Below are positions 44,470 to 56,622 of a DNA stretch of 64,000 bases, in pieces. Every line of letters starts with the position of its first letter. Positions within the stretch are counted from its first letter, which is position 1. The stretch is from Lithodes maja (lineage: Eukaryota > Arthropoda > Malacostraca > Decapoda > Lithodidae). The notes under the pieces were generated by a model, which worked only from the letters and a program-made list of their open reading frames with translations, had not been told where the DNA came from and ran no database searches. The position numbers and the translations under genes were made by a program. Location: contig JBAKBP010007594.1 of assembly GCA_037953745.1 (NCBI GenBank), positions 1 through 64,000 on the forward strand, given 5' to 3'.

Positions 44470-46075
44470 TTACTCCTCCCCTCCTCTCTTACTTATGCCT
44501 CATATATCTTAATATATGTTAAGGATGTACTTTCAGCCCTCCCTGTACTTAAAAACTGTTCTTCCATGCTGAATCCCTGCCTAGGCAAATTCATTCATCC
44601 CTGTCTTTCCTTTAACATATTCCCTTTTTGCTGGAAGTTTTCATTCAATCTGTCCTAAAAAAGAGTTACAATTTTCAACCCTTCAACTCTAGTCCAATTG
44701 CGCTCATGTATTGCATTTATAAAGTATTTGAATCTATTTCTTAGTTCAAAATTTCTTAAGCATTATTCTTCCCATAATCAATTTTCAGATCGCCAGTATG
44801 TTTTTTTTAAGGGCCGCTTTAGTGGTGATTTATTGTATTATCTTATTAACACTTCTTCTTCATCCTTTAGGGACTTCAGTTATATTTTTTCAATTGTGCT
44901 AGACATAACATAACCCTTTGGTAGAATCTGGCACAAATCTCTTAGTTCTAAACTACCATTCTTCAGTTTAATCCCTCTATTATTGCCTTCATCTCCAGTT
45001 TCCTTTCTGACCATTTAATCGCTGCAGTTGTGGACGTCCATCATTCACCAATGTAATGCATTAACTACAATGTTTCTCAGGGTTCCGTACTATCTCCAGT
45101 TATATTTCTTATATTTATTAATGATCTCCAATGTACCTTGACTCCTATTCACTCCTATATCGATGACTCTACCTTCCGCTATTCAATTAGATTTACACAA
45201 CGACCCACCATGCAGTTACTTCAAAACTCACTTGACTAAGCCATAGCACATTCATCATTTGATCTATTAACTATATCCAATTGGGGCAGAGAGAACCTTG
45301 TTGTCTTCAATGCTTTCAAACCCCAATTTCCCCATCTATCTACCCGTCACAATCTTCCACATGACTATCCTCTTCTCTTCAACAATACACAAATCTACCA
45401 ATCATATTCTCTCAATATTGTTTGTATTTCTTTTTCTTCTAACCTTTCTTGAAAAGATCATATTATCACTCTTGCTAAAAACAGCTTCCAAGAAGTTAAG
45501 TGTATGCAACTGTATCCGTGGATTCTACATTTCCGTACTGTTTCTTGCACTGTACATGGCGACTGTGCGTCGATGTTTTGAATACTGTTCACATGGGTTG
45601 GGAGGCTTCACCCATACCGCACTTCTCAAAAGGGGAGAGTCAATGGCATTTCGGTTCCTCTTACTAATTTTCTACAATTTCTCTCTACACGTCCTTGCGA
45701 CTTGCGTTTCTCTCACTCTTGAACCGCTATAACAATAATCAATGTTCGTCAGAGCTTTCTCAGTCTATACCTCCTCCCTTATGGAGAGTGGGGCACCTTT
45801 CAACACATTCCCATCCTTATTCTGTCCAACCCTCTAACCCAAGAGTGAACTGGGTTTCTCTCTTTCCTCTACTCACAAGTCAACTCTTGAAATCTTTCCC
45901 TTAATCTGTCTTTCTCTCCAACACACCTTGAATTTGGCTCTTTATCATTCTTTCACTTGTATTTTTATATATTTATTTTCTTTACTTATTTTATTTTATT
46001 TTTCTATTTTTTTGGTATTCATTTTTTTTTTGCTTGGGGGGGGGGGGATTTACTAAAGACAGCGTTGCCTTTTTT
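44470..46075 (+). pseudogene. Decayed copy of the jockey/CR1-type LINE (RT part)
   Basis: Plus-strand sequence homologous to the RT of the LINE at 20501-23832. Shared segments include FSDRQYVFFKGRFSGDLLYYLIN (44698-44913) against DRQYGFLKGRSTGDLLSYLTN, the palm region with SYIDDSTF in place of SYADDSTL (about 45150-45180), and the tail segments NRYNNNQCSSELSQSIPPPL (45695-45904). Many stops and frameshifts are present. It is much older than the copy at 20501, and it ends in T-, A- and G-rich low-complexity sequence near 46040. Confidence 0.8.
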
Positions 46076-46144
46076 CTCCTTAATACACATAGCAAAAAAG
46101 GCACCCACTCACACATACTCAATCATACTCAAACACAATATTTA

Positions 46145-46410
46145 CCCATTCTGTACTGGCGACTATTTTATATATTTGATTTTAGCTATATATAGATGAT
46201 TGTAGCTATATATAGATGATTTTAGCTATATATAGATGATTTTAGCTATATATAGATGATTTTGTGCAGTTTAAGGAGGACCTGTGGCTAAAAAGGTCTA
46301 AGTAAGATCATTCGAAGCCTGTTTTTTGCAGAAGGCCCTTTTGAAACTGAATACAATCGTCTAGTTATCGGCAGAATAAAGTTAAAATGACGTCACCGGT
46401 ACTGAACGGG
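46145..46410. mobile_element. piggyBac-like MITE, member 1
   Basis: Inverted ends CCCATTCTGTACTGGCGAC and, in reverse complement, CCCGTTCAGTACCGGTGAC, flanked by TTTA (46141) and TAAA (46411), a variant of the TTAA used by related copies. It contains an expanded 20-bp tandem repeat (46181-46260). Non-coding. Confidence 0.65.
46181..46260. repeat. 20-bp tandem repeat, four copies
   Basis: Four consecutive copies of tttagctatatatagatgat; the second has one change (tgtag). The array lies inside the MITE. Confidence 0.95.
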
Positions 46411-46447
46411 TAAATGTGTGCATTATTAATACACACTCAAGCAAATA

Positions 46448-46704
46448 TGAGGTGTCCGGCGGCAGAAGGGCGGAAGCACCAAAAAAAGGTTTGATACATA
46501 TTCCATAAGGAATGCTGAAAAAACACTGTTCTAGACATTTTTTGGTGCTTCCGACCTTCTGCCGCCGAACGCCTTAGATGTATTCAGCGGCAGAAGGTCG
46601 GAAGCAACAAAAAAATAAATAAAATGTGATTTTTCAGCCTTCGTTATGGAATATGTATCAAACCTTTTTTTGGTGCTTCCAACCTTCTGCCGCCGGACGC
46701 CTCA
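46448..46704. mobile_element. Dimeric hairpin MITE with TA target duplication
   Basis: Ends TGAGGTGTCCGGCGGCAGAA and its inverted partner, with TA on both sides (46446-46447 and 46705-46706). The terminal inverted repeats extend about 75 bp. A second inverted pair (GACCTTCTGCCGCCGAACGCC and AGCGGCAGAAGGTCGGAAGC) faces inward near 46550-46610. The unit therefore looks like two small hairpin elements side by side. TA target use suggests a Tc1/mariner-type source. Non-coding. Confidence 0.8.
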
Positions 46705-46926
46705 TATACAATCACACGCACTCACTCTCCCTCTCTCTCTTTCTCTCTATATATTTCTATCTCTATCTATCTATCTATCTTAATTAGAGATTTGTTTTAT
46801 ATTTAATTCAGTTGCTAAAATGACATGAACATGATATATTTTAAATACATTTAGAGACTATTATTGGTGCTGCCCATAACTGTTTTGGAATACAAAGGTA
46901 GGCATAATTTAATAAGAAGGAAATGA

Positions 46927-47006
<80 letters not shown>

Positions 47007-47324
47007 GAAGTGATGAACAAAGTATATTGTTTCACTAATTTCAACTTCTCTTTCGCTATATTAAATGTTATATCTACAAATAATTCGTCAATTTTTTTGT
47101 ATAATGCCAAAACAATTCCAAATCCCTTTTATCTATAATAATAGTCCCAGGGGAACCATAAACTAAAAAAATAAATAAAGCTATAATAAAGGGATAATAA
47201 ATGCCAAAATAAATGGGGTTAAGCATGGGGGAAACGGGGTTCAAAAACTAAACTGTTAAGTGAAAATATCCCCTGAAACTGGTACCTCGTTTGACAGTCT
47301 GCCTATATCAGCTTTTGTCTCACA
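46705..47324. other. Non-coding spacer with simple repeats
   Basis: Holds a CT and TATC tract (about 46726-46790) and a long AG dinucleotide array (46929-47003). Reading frames through the AG array encode only RERE or SLSL repeats and are not genes. Nothing else is recognisable. Confidence 0.7.
46929..47003. repeat. (AG)n microsatellite
   Basis: About 75 bp of uninterrupted AG dinucleotide repeat. Confidence 0.97.
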
Positions 47325-47402
47325 TGTCCCGTAGCTCAGTTGGTAGAGCGGTAGCTACTCGTTACCAGCTACAGGTCGCAGGTTCGAGTCCTGCCGGGGC
47401 TG
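47325..47402 (+). tRNA. tRNA-like sequence, irregular anticodon arm (possible pseudogene)
   Basis: Good A-box/D arm (TAGCTCAGTTGGTAGAGC) and B-box/T arm (GCAGG-TTCGAGT-CCTGC), with an acceptor stem TGTCCCG/CGGGGCT that has one T-T mismatch at its end. The middle can fold in two ways. A GTAGC/GCTAC stem leaves a 12-nt loop and a normal 5-nt variable loop (AGGTC). A GGTAG/TTACC stem leaves a 7-nt loop with anticodon ACT but an 11-nt variable region. Neither is canonical, so I do not assign an isotype. Two related copies lie in the inverted duplication. Confidence 0.5.
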
Positions 47403-47467
47403 CAAATTATTTTATCAATGTTGAAATATGTTAAGGTTTTTCGGTTAAAATGCTAACTATATATTAA

Positions 47468-47670
47468 CCCATTCAGTGCCAGACACGACCTTTTCATTAC
47501 ATTCTGGCAACTTTTACAGGAAGGAAGCTCAGGAAGGAAGTCTACCAATTAGAAGACTACAGACTAACTTAATTAATCCCTTTAGCTACCGTATATCCTT
47601 CCTAAGCTTCATAAAATCGTGTAAATGTAACTGAAATCAAATATGAAATACGTCGCCGGTACTGTAAGGG
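47468..47670. mobile_element. piggyBac-like MITE, member 2
   Basis: Flanked by TTAA at 47464-47467 and 47671-47674. Ends CCCATTCAGTGCCAGACACG and, in reverse complement, CCCTTACAGTACCGGCGACG, so the terminal repeats are imperfect. Non-coding. Confidence 0.7.
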
Positions 47671-47674
47671 TTAA

Positions 47675-47841
47675 CCCCTTCTATACCAGCGACGTCTATA
47701 TAATACTATTCTTGCTGCTATAAGACGTTTTAGTTTCATAAGGGCCACACACAAATAACAAGCTTCAAACTATTTGAACTGCACAACATCGTCTAAATAT
47801 AGATAGAACATAATTAAAAAGACTTCCCGATATAGAAGGGG
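47675..47841. mobile_element. piggyBac-like MITE, member 3
   Basis: Shares the TTAA at 47671-47674 with member 2 and has TTAA at 47842-47845. Ends CCCCTTCTATACCAGCGACG and, in reverse complement, CCCCTTCTATATCGGGAAG. The TTAACCC start is typical of piggyBac-type ends. Its duplicate in the right arm is 63709-63875. Confidence 0.75.
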
Positions 47842-48439
47842 TTAAATACGTGTACAGTATATAATTAATTTATCTGAGTATTAGCATATCTACTATAGAC
47901 ATTGATCACACTAGATGACCCTGATTCATTCAGTATCCTGAATTTTATGTGAGTTGTCTTGCCATATACTGTATATGAGACTCCAGACTCTCATACAAAT
48001 TCATCACAACTATTGTTTTTAGTTTCATAAGGACCACCAACAATTAACATAGCTTTGAACTATCTCAATTTGAACTACCACAGATCTTTCTTAAACTGCA
48101 CAAAATCGTCTAAATATAGATATCAAATCATTAAGAAGACGTCCCAATATAGATGGGGTTAAGTACGTGTATATAACGAATTTCGTATCACTCTAATACT
48201 CTAACTCTAACTCTATACTCAAACGAGTATTAGCATATCAACAGACATTTATCACACTAGATGACACTGATTCATTCAGTATCCGGCAATGTTATGATAG
48301 AAGATTACGGCCGTTCTTTCTGTGGCCGTTTTGGCCCCTTTCTTATCATATCTTATCACAGTACACATAATCCTGTAACCGTTGTCATGGTAACGATCAC
48401 CACGTTAGAGTAAGCAATAATGCCAACACATCTACTATA

Positions 48440-50282
48440 TGTTACGACCGGGCACTCGGGTACACTAGGGCTCTTACACAGGACTCGAGTATGGCTCGTT
48501 GCCACAACGGAAACACACGATCCCAACCCCAGAGTACTGCCAGCCGAACAAAAAACGCCACTACACTCCAGAGTTCTATCTGCTATAACGGGGTATACAA
48601 GAACTCGGTACTAGCGTTTCACACAACAGACTAATAACAAGACGGGAGTTATCTAGTCTGGTCAACAATCAAACAAAGAAGAAAGTACTACAACACTAAA
48701 GAATAGTGTTGGCCGAAGCCGAAGTAATCCACCCTTGAACTAAGAACTTAAGAAGTCCTCCACCCTCTACTTCGGATCGGCACTATTACGTTACGTTAAA
48801 CAATAGTCCTCGAGCATCAAGCAAGGAATCTTCTGATAAGTTAGATGCTTCTCGAATACTCATAAGAAGTAAGTATCGGATTTTGAACAGCAATTTAATG
48901 AATAACTCACTGGTAATTAAAGGCTTTAAATTGACATAAGAAGAATTATAAGAATAAGCAATAGGATATGGCAAACATTAAGAAGAAGTACTCCGACAAT
49001 GCACTGGCAATAGCCTACTAAGATTGTGCTCGTGGGCCACTAATCTCTGAAGTAGCTAAGCGTGCCACACATGAAATCAATAGTGCATAAACAATAATAT
49101 ACATAAGGAGAAGCTTCAATACTATGCTGTATCTGCTGGTCGAGCAAAGTCTAGCTGGGATACATAAGGTTAAGAGACAATGGCTGAGCAAGCGGCTCGT
49201 AGCCTAGCGAGGTCCTTAAGACTGTGCGGCCAAATTACGTTAATTGACGGGATGCTCTCTTGAGAGATCCAGATCACTAGTATCTGGTTCTCTCCTGGCG
49301 ATCCTCTCAAAGTCAAGCAAATGAGATAGCACAGTGTTGGGTGGCAGAGGCAAAAGCCCTCACTCGCAACACAGTGCTAAACTCCCACGGTACACAGTCA
49401 GAAAGACCACCTAGGCGTTCCACGTCTCCGTTGCAATTGTACTGGTTCAACCGCAACCTAGTACTCATAGGAAATCACAACTCAGAAACCCTATCCCAGT
49501 CTAGCATTGCCTAAACCAGCAGAAAACAGGAACATGAATAATCGCACACAGGGAAATGCATATACGAGTGCAACAAACATCAATCAATCCTATTCTAGTT
49601 AACCCTTCCAAAAATAGGCTATCTAACAGGCACTTATCTCGTGAGAACTCAAGCGATAATACTTTGGCTGACTAAATCTGCACCAAAGGGGGTCATTGGT
49701 TAAAAAGGGACGAGAAGAGAAGAAGATAGGCTGTTCAGAGAGTAGAGAAAGTTCACATCAGTCGGAAGAATATGGATAGTTGCAAGGGATATGAGAAGTC
49801 GCTCTGCCTGATGAGTTCTAAAGAATTGTGGCGAGGACCTCTCCTTTTTATACTCGGCCCTCTAGTGAGCATATCGCCAACTACTAAGGACCGCCCACTA
49901 GCAATCGTTACGTAATATTCTCTCTCAATCTGGGATCGACAAAGGATTTCCCACGCGCTGAGAGGGAGGAGGGAGGAGGGAGGGAGGCCTACCTACCTCG
50001 TGGCGCGCTCACGGGCCGTCGTTACATAACTCTCTCTCTTCTCCTCATCATTACATATAAGTCCCACACACAATACTTATAACTAATGATATAAAATAGA
50101 ACTCGTTGACTCAGATGAAAACAAAATACATATTTATAATACTTATAGTACAACGGCTCACATAAACTAAGTTAGGAAACTCTACACAGACTACAGCCAA
50201 AGTTCCTGCCCTGACGATCCTAGCGAGAGTGGGGCCTGACTGGGCGTTCTGTACAGCATGCTCATACTCGACATGCGTCACA
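48440..50282 (-). repeat. D2 3' LTR
   Basis: 1843 bp, TGTTACGACC to GCGTCACA. It is close to the D1 LTRs but has clustered differences (for example around 49400-49500 and 49850-50050), so D1 and D2 are sister subfamilies. Confidence 0.92.
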
Positions 50283-50764
50283 CCTCCCCCAAGATTTTAC
50301 TTGCTCAACCCTGAGCTAAAATCTGATATACAGAACCCCATCAAACCCCTCACACCCAGCGACCGCATGGCACTAAAACAACGCTGAGTTTATCACTAAA
50401 ACACATCTTATAAAAAAAAAATTCACATTTCATAACTCCTCCCTAACAATAGCAAAAGACAATATCATGCTCCCAGAGCGAGCTTACAGCAGCTCAGCCG
50501 TTTGATAGTTCGTGGACTACTCAAACTCTACAGGCTATGACAAACTTATACAATTATCTATAACAAAAGAAAGAGTTTTTTTATGATTTTTATATTTTAA
50601 TATGTTTTTTCCGGCTGCACTATAAGGGCAGCCTATTTTTTCTTCTATACCAAACGCTCAACTCCTGCTTTACGACCCAATACGCTGGGCTACAACCGCG
50701 AGCCAACAAGCACCAAGCGCAAAATACTATTCAAACTAAAGCAGGAGGCTACCCGTGTGTCAAT
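50283..50764 (-). promoter_or_regulatory. D2 polypurine tract and 3' non-coding region
   Basis: Minus-strand AAAATCTTGGGGGAGG precedes the LTR. The rest is AT-rich and non-coding, parallel to D1 35757-36242. Confidence 0.7.
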
Positions 50765-53700
50765 CTACCCAGGATCATATACCCTTGAACGACCATCTGC
50801 AACCACGTTGTCACAACCGGCAATATGGCGTATGTCCAGGTTATATACCAATAACCTTAGTGACCACCTGGTCAGCCTCATATTCCGATTGTGAAACTGG
50901 TCCAAGATCTTGAGAGGGTGATGATCTGGGTAAACTACAACGACCGGACCATAGGCTGGAACATAGACCTCGAAATGCCCCAGCGCATCATCGTCCTTTT
51001 CACTTTCATTCATCAGGTTCTGAAACGTTGCTAGTGCATTCTTAAGTCCGTCAGGCATAACATTGCACTGGTAGGTACTCCCGTCCACAACAAAACCACA
51101 TACCTCTTTAGCACGCTCGGACAAAGTTACAAGCAACGACCACTCACGACATTCCTTATCTCTCAGACCCTTCGTCCACACGTAATCCAGCTCTGCTTGC
51201 ACCATAGGCTGTCGAGCAGGATTTATACGGTAGGGAATTAAACTGAGCCTTGCACTATCTCCAGCCTGCATGTCGGATTCTACCCCGTACATCAGGCCTG
51301 GAGAAGCAACAAACATGCGAAAGTACTGCCATAGCCTAGTAAATAACTGCCTTGCACTGTCTCCACGAACAACATGCCTAGTGCCATCCCACAACCCAGC
51401 CGAGACCGCAGCTTCTAACCTGTAGTCTCCCTCCTTCTCCACCTTCGTCCCTAGAACAGCCAGGTCATGAGAGGGACAATCAGTACCACCCGTGCAGTCA
51501 CTCCCACAGTTCATTATTGCTAAGGCTTCCCCGCCGATACCGTACATGCGCACCCCCGCATTCCTTGTGACGACATCTGCCTGCGCAGCATCACCGCTTT
51601 CAGCGACATGGCCAGATACAGTCGGTCTATGGTAGGGCTGTTGCATTAGACTAGAGCAGCATTGGGAGGCTATGCGACGACCGGGCACTGCGATACCACA
51701 GCCGACCTTACCAATCTGCTCAATGTCCTCCTTTTGACCACCACCCTTGGCAGCCATGGGTCCGACCCTGACCTGGCAACCATGCCAAAGCCTTGTCGCC
51801 CACCTTAAACCACCGAAACAACGAGGCTAACGGTCTTTCAACAGTCACGTGACCTGCCCGTGGAACATCTTGCACCGCTCCCGAGTTGTGAGACTCAGGG
51901 GCTCGGCACGACCAGTGGGGTATGAACCGAGCTGGTGCTGGAGTGCTGCACACTGCTGCTCAGGCAGGTGCTCTAGCGCTTCCACAGCCACCAGACTCGT
52001 GTCCCCCGCCCACGGGCTCCGCCGAGACATAACAATCCCTTCTCTCCTCCACCTGTGCCCTACTGCCCCCCTCTCCTTCTCCACCTTGGCCGCGGCAGAC
52101 CAACGCAGGGACAGTAGGCTGCTCAGGTGGTTGCCTCACAAACTCCTCCAACAGGTTCACATGACATGCTTCCCCGTCCTCGTGTTTGATCTCGACAGCC
52201 CCATTACCACACTTCTGAACTTCCGGATCCTCCAACTGCAGTTTACAAATATCTGAGGGAACCAACCTGTCTAGATGCTTCCGAAGCAACCCAAGTCCTT
52301 CCCCAATATCAAACTGAGCAACCCTTTTTTCTCTCCGTGTGCAACGTTGCTGCCCCGGAGTCTCTTCCGGCCCTACCTCCTCACTAGCTGTGACAGGTCC
52401 TGGGCCTCTCCAGACTCTAACATAGGTGCCAATACTGAATCACCCAGGAGAGCCGCCGAGTCAAAACTCTTAAAACCAACTCCAGCTTTAGCCTCCTCCT
52501 GTTGATCGTTCCTCTGCTGGTCTGAAGACGGAGGACTAGGCTGTGACACTTTAGCTGCCCGAGCTCGGGTGACAGCACACGCCATGGGTTCTGCCTGGCA
52601 CCGCTCGACACACTCTTGCTCTTCCCTACTCACGTCGGCCGTCCTCTCGGCAACGACTAAGGGTAGAACCTCAGAAGCGGGCATTGCAAAGTCGTTGCCG
52701 AGAAGAAGTCGACGCCCTCCACTGGCAGTTTCTCCACAATCCCGACATCCAATTCACGTGTCACACCATCCACCTCCAACTCCAACCGCACCAGCGGGTA
52801 TGACCGAGTTGCATTAATACCCTGCACCACTACCACCCCGAGCCGCATTTATAGGGTAGCCAGTCAAGTTATTCATCAGAGTCTGGGAAGCACCTGTATC
52901 ACGCAAGACCTCTACTCCTTGCTTGCGCCCCGCCGCCACATCACGCAACCCCGTCCTCTATGGTCGCAAAAAAACATCCTGAGCAGGGTTCGAGCCTCCC
53001 AGGTGCTTCTGCATTGGCTGTGCCTCAGCCTCTGACGAACTGCCCCGGGCAAACTCAGAAAACTTCGAAGACACACCAATGTTGCAGGCCAAAGACACAG
53101 CTGCTGTAGGTGGTTTGCTAGGACAGACTCTTGCAAAGTGCCCCTTTTCATGACAATGATAACACTCCAACTCCCCTCTGGGCTTCCCTTGGTACTGGGA
53201 AGGGCCCGGCCCCTTCTTAAATGGGACGGTGCTAGTCTTGTGGTCAGTCTTGGTATCATGGCTCTTGTACTTGTTTGCATAAGATATATTACTAACTCGG
53301 GGGGGTGCGGGGCGTCACGCCCCTTGTTACCTGCCTCACTACGCTGGGCAGACCCGCACCCACGAATTAATGATAGCCGGAGGTCAGCCATCTCAGCTTG
53401 CCTCCTGTAGAGTTTTTGGATTCTTTTCTTTAATAGTTAAAGTCATTTCTGCACCTGTACACTTATAAAACTGCTCGAGCAGAAACAGCTCAGTCAACTG
53501 TTCGGCCCGTCTCAGCTTTCTCAGAACGTGTCCAGTTTGTAAGTGCATCTTTTAAGTCCCGGGCATGTTCAAGAAAGGTCGCCTCCCTAGTCTTTGTAAC
53601 ACCCCGAAACTTCAATCGATATGTTTCTGGTTGCAACTCGTATGCCCGTAGGACAGCTCTCTTCAATTCTGGGTAGTCAATGCAAGACTCTAAAGGCAGT

Positions 53701-54565
53701 GCATCATAAGCCTTCAGACCCTTACCCGTTAAGTCTTGAGGAGACTAGAGCTGCCCACTTCTCTTCAGGCCAATTATGCTCCCTACACTTCTTCTCAAAA
53801 CGATTAAAAAATTCTGTGACTTCAGTTTCACTAAATGCCGGGCACCAATTGACTAAGTGGGACAAGGACTGTTCTCTTACTTGGCCCTCACGGCCCATCC
53901 GAGTCCCTGTCGACTCTGCACGAGTCTTATCTAAATCTATTTGAGCACAATATTTCTCGGAGTCGTACCTAAGCTCAGCCTCGTGCCTCCTAACCTCAGC
54001 CTCAATCTCCTTCTCCTGCTTCCTAATCTCATTCTCATGCCTCCTAGCCTCAATCTCCTGCTTCTTAGTCTCAATTTTAGCAAGCTCAAGTCTAAATATC
54101 ATATCTGGAGACAGGCAGGAAGAGGGAGCTGCCACTACTGAAGGAGGGGGGGCAAGAACTGGGGAACCACCATACGCACCGCCCCGAGGGCACTCCAATC
54201 TTCCAATTCTCATCCCTCTGTGGGGAGGAGTGCTAACCTCCGGCAACTGAGTGGACGGCACTGTGGGAGTCGAGTGAGAGGGGATCTGGGGAGGAACCCC
54301 CCCAAACGCCCTCTCCTCCTCGAAACCCCATGTCGCCCACGCAACACCCAGGAAATCAGCTCCCCCTTGGACATCCCTCCTACATTGGATCTGCCCAAAA
54401 CCTTGGCTATCAGGTGCAAGCCATAAATATTCACCCCAGTCAACCTCTCCTCCGTGACATGGTACTGCTTACTCACAAAAAGTCTAGCATCCTCCTCACT
54501 AGTTACTAACGGCACCTCCTCAAATGGCATCTCTCGCTCCTCGTTCAGTACTTAGGGCACGACAT
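50765..54565 (-). pseudogene. D2 Gag-protease-delta-Pol, frameshifted throughout
   Basis: Aligns with the D1 frame over its whole length with the same in-frame deletions of integrase and RT, so both descend from one defective ancestor. The last 330 codons (50765-51757) are open and end in the RNase H-like tail. Upstream, open pieces alternate between frames: protease region at 52373-52848, zinc knuckle CYHCHEKGHFARVC at 52958-53170, capsid at 53722-54261, N-terminus at 54210-54530. Examples of single-base changes against D1 are a lost G near 52709, an added C near 52837 and an added A in the run near 52970. The heptad-repeat helix has fewer units than in D1. Confidence 0.88.
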
Positions 54566-54759
54566 ACTGAAGTTCACAAAAAATTCTCGAGACGAAAGTG
54601 TTAAACTCCCTTATGTAAGCACTAATTACTAAATTAACTGGAGTCTCTTAAATGCTCTCCTAATTGCCTTACAAAAAAAAAATATTCTTCAATATGTACG
54701 CTAAAGTACGAACAAACAAATGTTGTACAACTCTGCAAAAAATTATACTGTTCACAAAA

Positions 54760-54777
54760 TCCTAAGCAAGGTCGCCA
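54760..54777 (-). promoter_or_regulatory. D2 tRNA primer binding site
   Basis: Minus-strand TGGCGACCTTGCTTAGGA, identical to the D1 site, two bases from the 5' LTR. Confidence 0.75.
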
Positions 54778-54779
54778 TT

Positions 54780-56622
54780 TGTTACGACCGGGCACTCGGG
54801 TACACTAGGGCTCTTACACAGGACTCGAGTATGGCTCGCTGCCACAACGGAAACACACGATCCCAACCCCAGAGTACTGCCAGCCGAACAAAAAACGCCA
54901 CTACACTCCAGAGTTCTATCTGCTATAACGGGGTATACAAGAACTCGGTACTAGCGTTTCACACAACAGACTAATAACAAGACGGGAGTTATCTAGTCTG
55001 GTCAACAATCAAACAAAGAAGAAAGTACTACAACACTAAAGAATAGTGTTGGCCGAAGCCGAAGTAATCCACCCTTGAACTAAGAACTTAAGAAGTCCTC
55101 CACCCTCTACTTCGGATCGGCACTATTACGTTACGTTAAACAATAGTCCTCGAGCATCAAGCAAGGAATCTTCTGATAAGTTAGATGCTTCTCGAATACT
55201 CATAAGAAGTAAGTATCGGATTTTGAACAGCAATTTAATGAATAACTCACTGGTAATTAAAGGCTTTAAATTGACATAAGAAGAATTATAAGAATAAGCA
55301 ATAGGATATGGCAAACATTAAGAAGAAGTACTCCGACAATGCACTGGCAATAGCCTACTAAGATTGTGCTCTTGGGCCACTAATCTCTGAAGTAGCTAAG
55401 CGTGCCACACATGAAATCAATAGTGCATAAACAATAATATACATAAGGAGAAGCTTCAATACTATGCTGTATCTGCTGGTCGAGCAAAGTCTAGCTGGGA
55501 TACATAAGGTTAAGAGACAATGGCTGAGCAAGCGGCTCGTAGCCTAGCGAGGTCCTTAAGACTGTGCGGCCAAATTACGTTAATTGACGGGATGCTCTCT
55601 TGAGAGATCCAGATCACTAGTATCTGGTTCTCTCCTGGCGATCCTCTCAAAGTCAAGCAAATGAGATAGCACAGTGTTGGGTGGCAGAGGCAAAAGCCCT
55701 CACTCGCAACACAGTGCTAAACTCCCACGGTACACAGTCAGAAAGACCACCTAGGCGTTCCACGTCTCCGTTGCAATTGTACTGGTTCAACCGCAACCTA
55801 GTACTCATAGGAAATCACAACTCAGAAACCCTATCCCAGTCTAGCATTGCCTAAACCAGCAGAAAACAGGAACATGAATAATCGCACACAGGGAAATGCA
55901 TATACGAGTGCAACAAACATCAATCAATCCTATTCTAGTTAACCCTTCCAAAAATAGGCTATCTAACAGGCACTTATCTCGTGAGAACTCAAGCGATAAT
56001 ACTTTGGCTGACTAAATCTGCACCAAAGGGGATCATTGGTTAAAAAGGGACGAGAAGAGAAGAAGATAGGCTGTTCAGAGAGTAGAGAAAGTTCACATCA
56101 GTCGGAAGAATATGGATAGTTGCAAGGGATATGAGAAATCGCTCTGCCTGATGAGTTCTAAAGAATTGTGGCGAGGACCTCTCCTTTTTATACTCGGCCC
56201 TCTAGTGAGCATATCGCCAACTACTAAGGACCGCCCACTAGCAATCGTTACGTAATATTCTCTCTCAATCTGGGATCGACAAAGGATTTCCCACGCGCTG
56301 AGAGGGAGGAGGGAGGAGGGAGGGAGGCCTACCTACCTCGTGGCGCGCTCACGGGCCGTCGTTACATAACTCTCTCTCTTCTCCTCATCATTACATATAA
56401 GTCCCACACACAATACTTATAACTAATGATATAAAATAGAACTCGTTGACTCAGATGAAAACAAAATACATATTTATAATACTTATAGTACAACGGCTCA
56501 CATAAACTAAGTTAGGAAACTCTACACAGACTACAGCCAAAGTTCCTGCCCTGACGATCCTAGCGAGAGTGGGGCCTGACTGGGCGTTCTGTACAGCATG
56601 CTCATACTCGACATGCGTCACA
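54780..56622 (-). repeat. D2 5' LTR
   Basis: 1843 bp, nearly identical to 48440-50282 (differences seen near 55371, 56031 and 56137). The target duplication TATA follows. Confidence 0.92.

Larger units (their letters stand above)
48440..56622 (-). mobile_element. Retrotransposon D2 (Gmr1-like, family D), complete LTR-to-LTR, dead
   Basis: An 8183-bp minus-strand element with two 1843-bp LTRs (48440-50282 and 54780-56622) and a TATA target duplication (48436-48439 and 56623-56626). The right arm of the inverted duplication keeps the empty site (around 63107). LTRs differ at only a few positions by eye, but the coding region carries many single-base indels relative to D1. Confidence 0.92.

Noticed and set aside
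46181..46260. CRISPR-like or satellite array
   Set aside because: Only four adjacent 20-bp units without spacers, inside a MITE; no array structure.
46923..47138. Open frames with RERERE or SLSLSL runs
   Set aside because: Produced by the AG dinucleotide array; no unique sequence of protein-like character.
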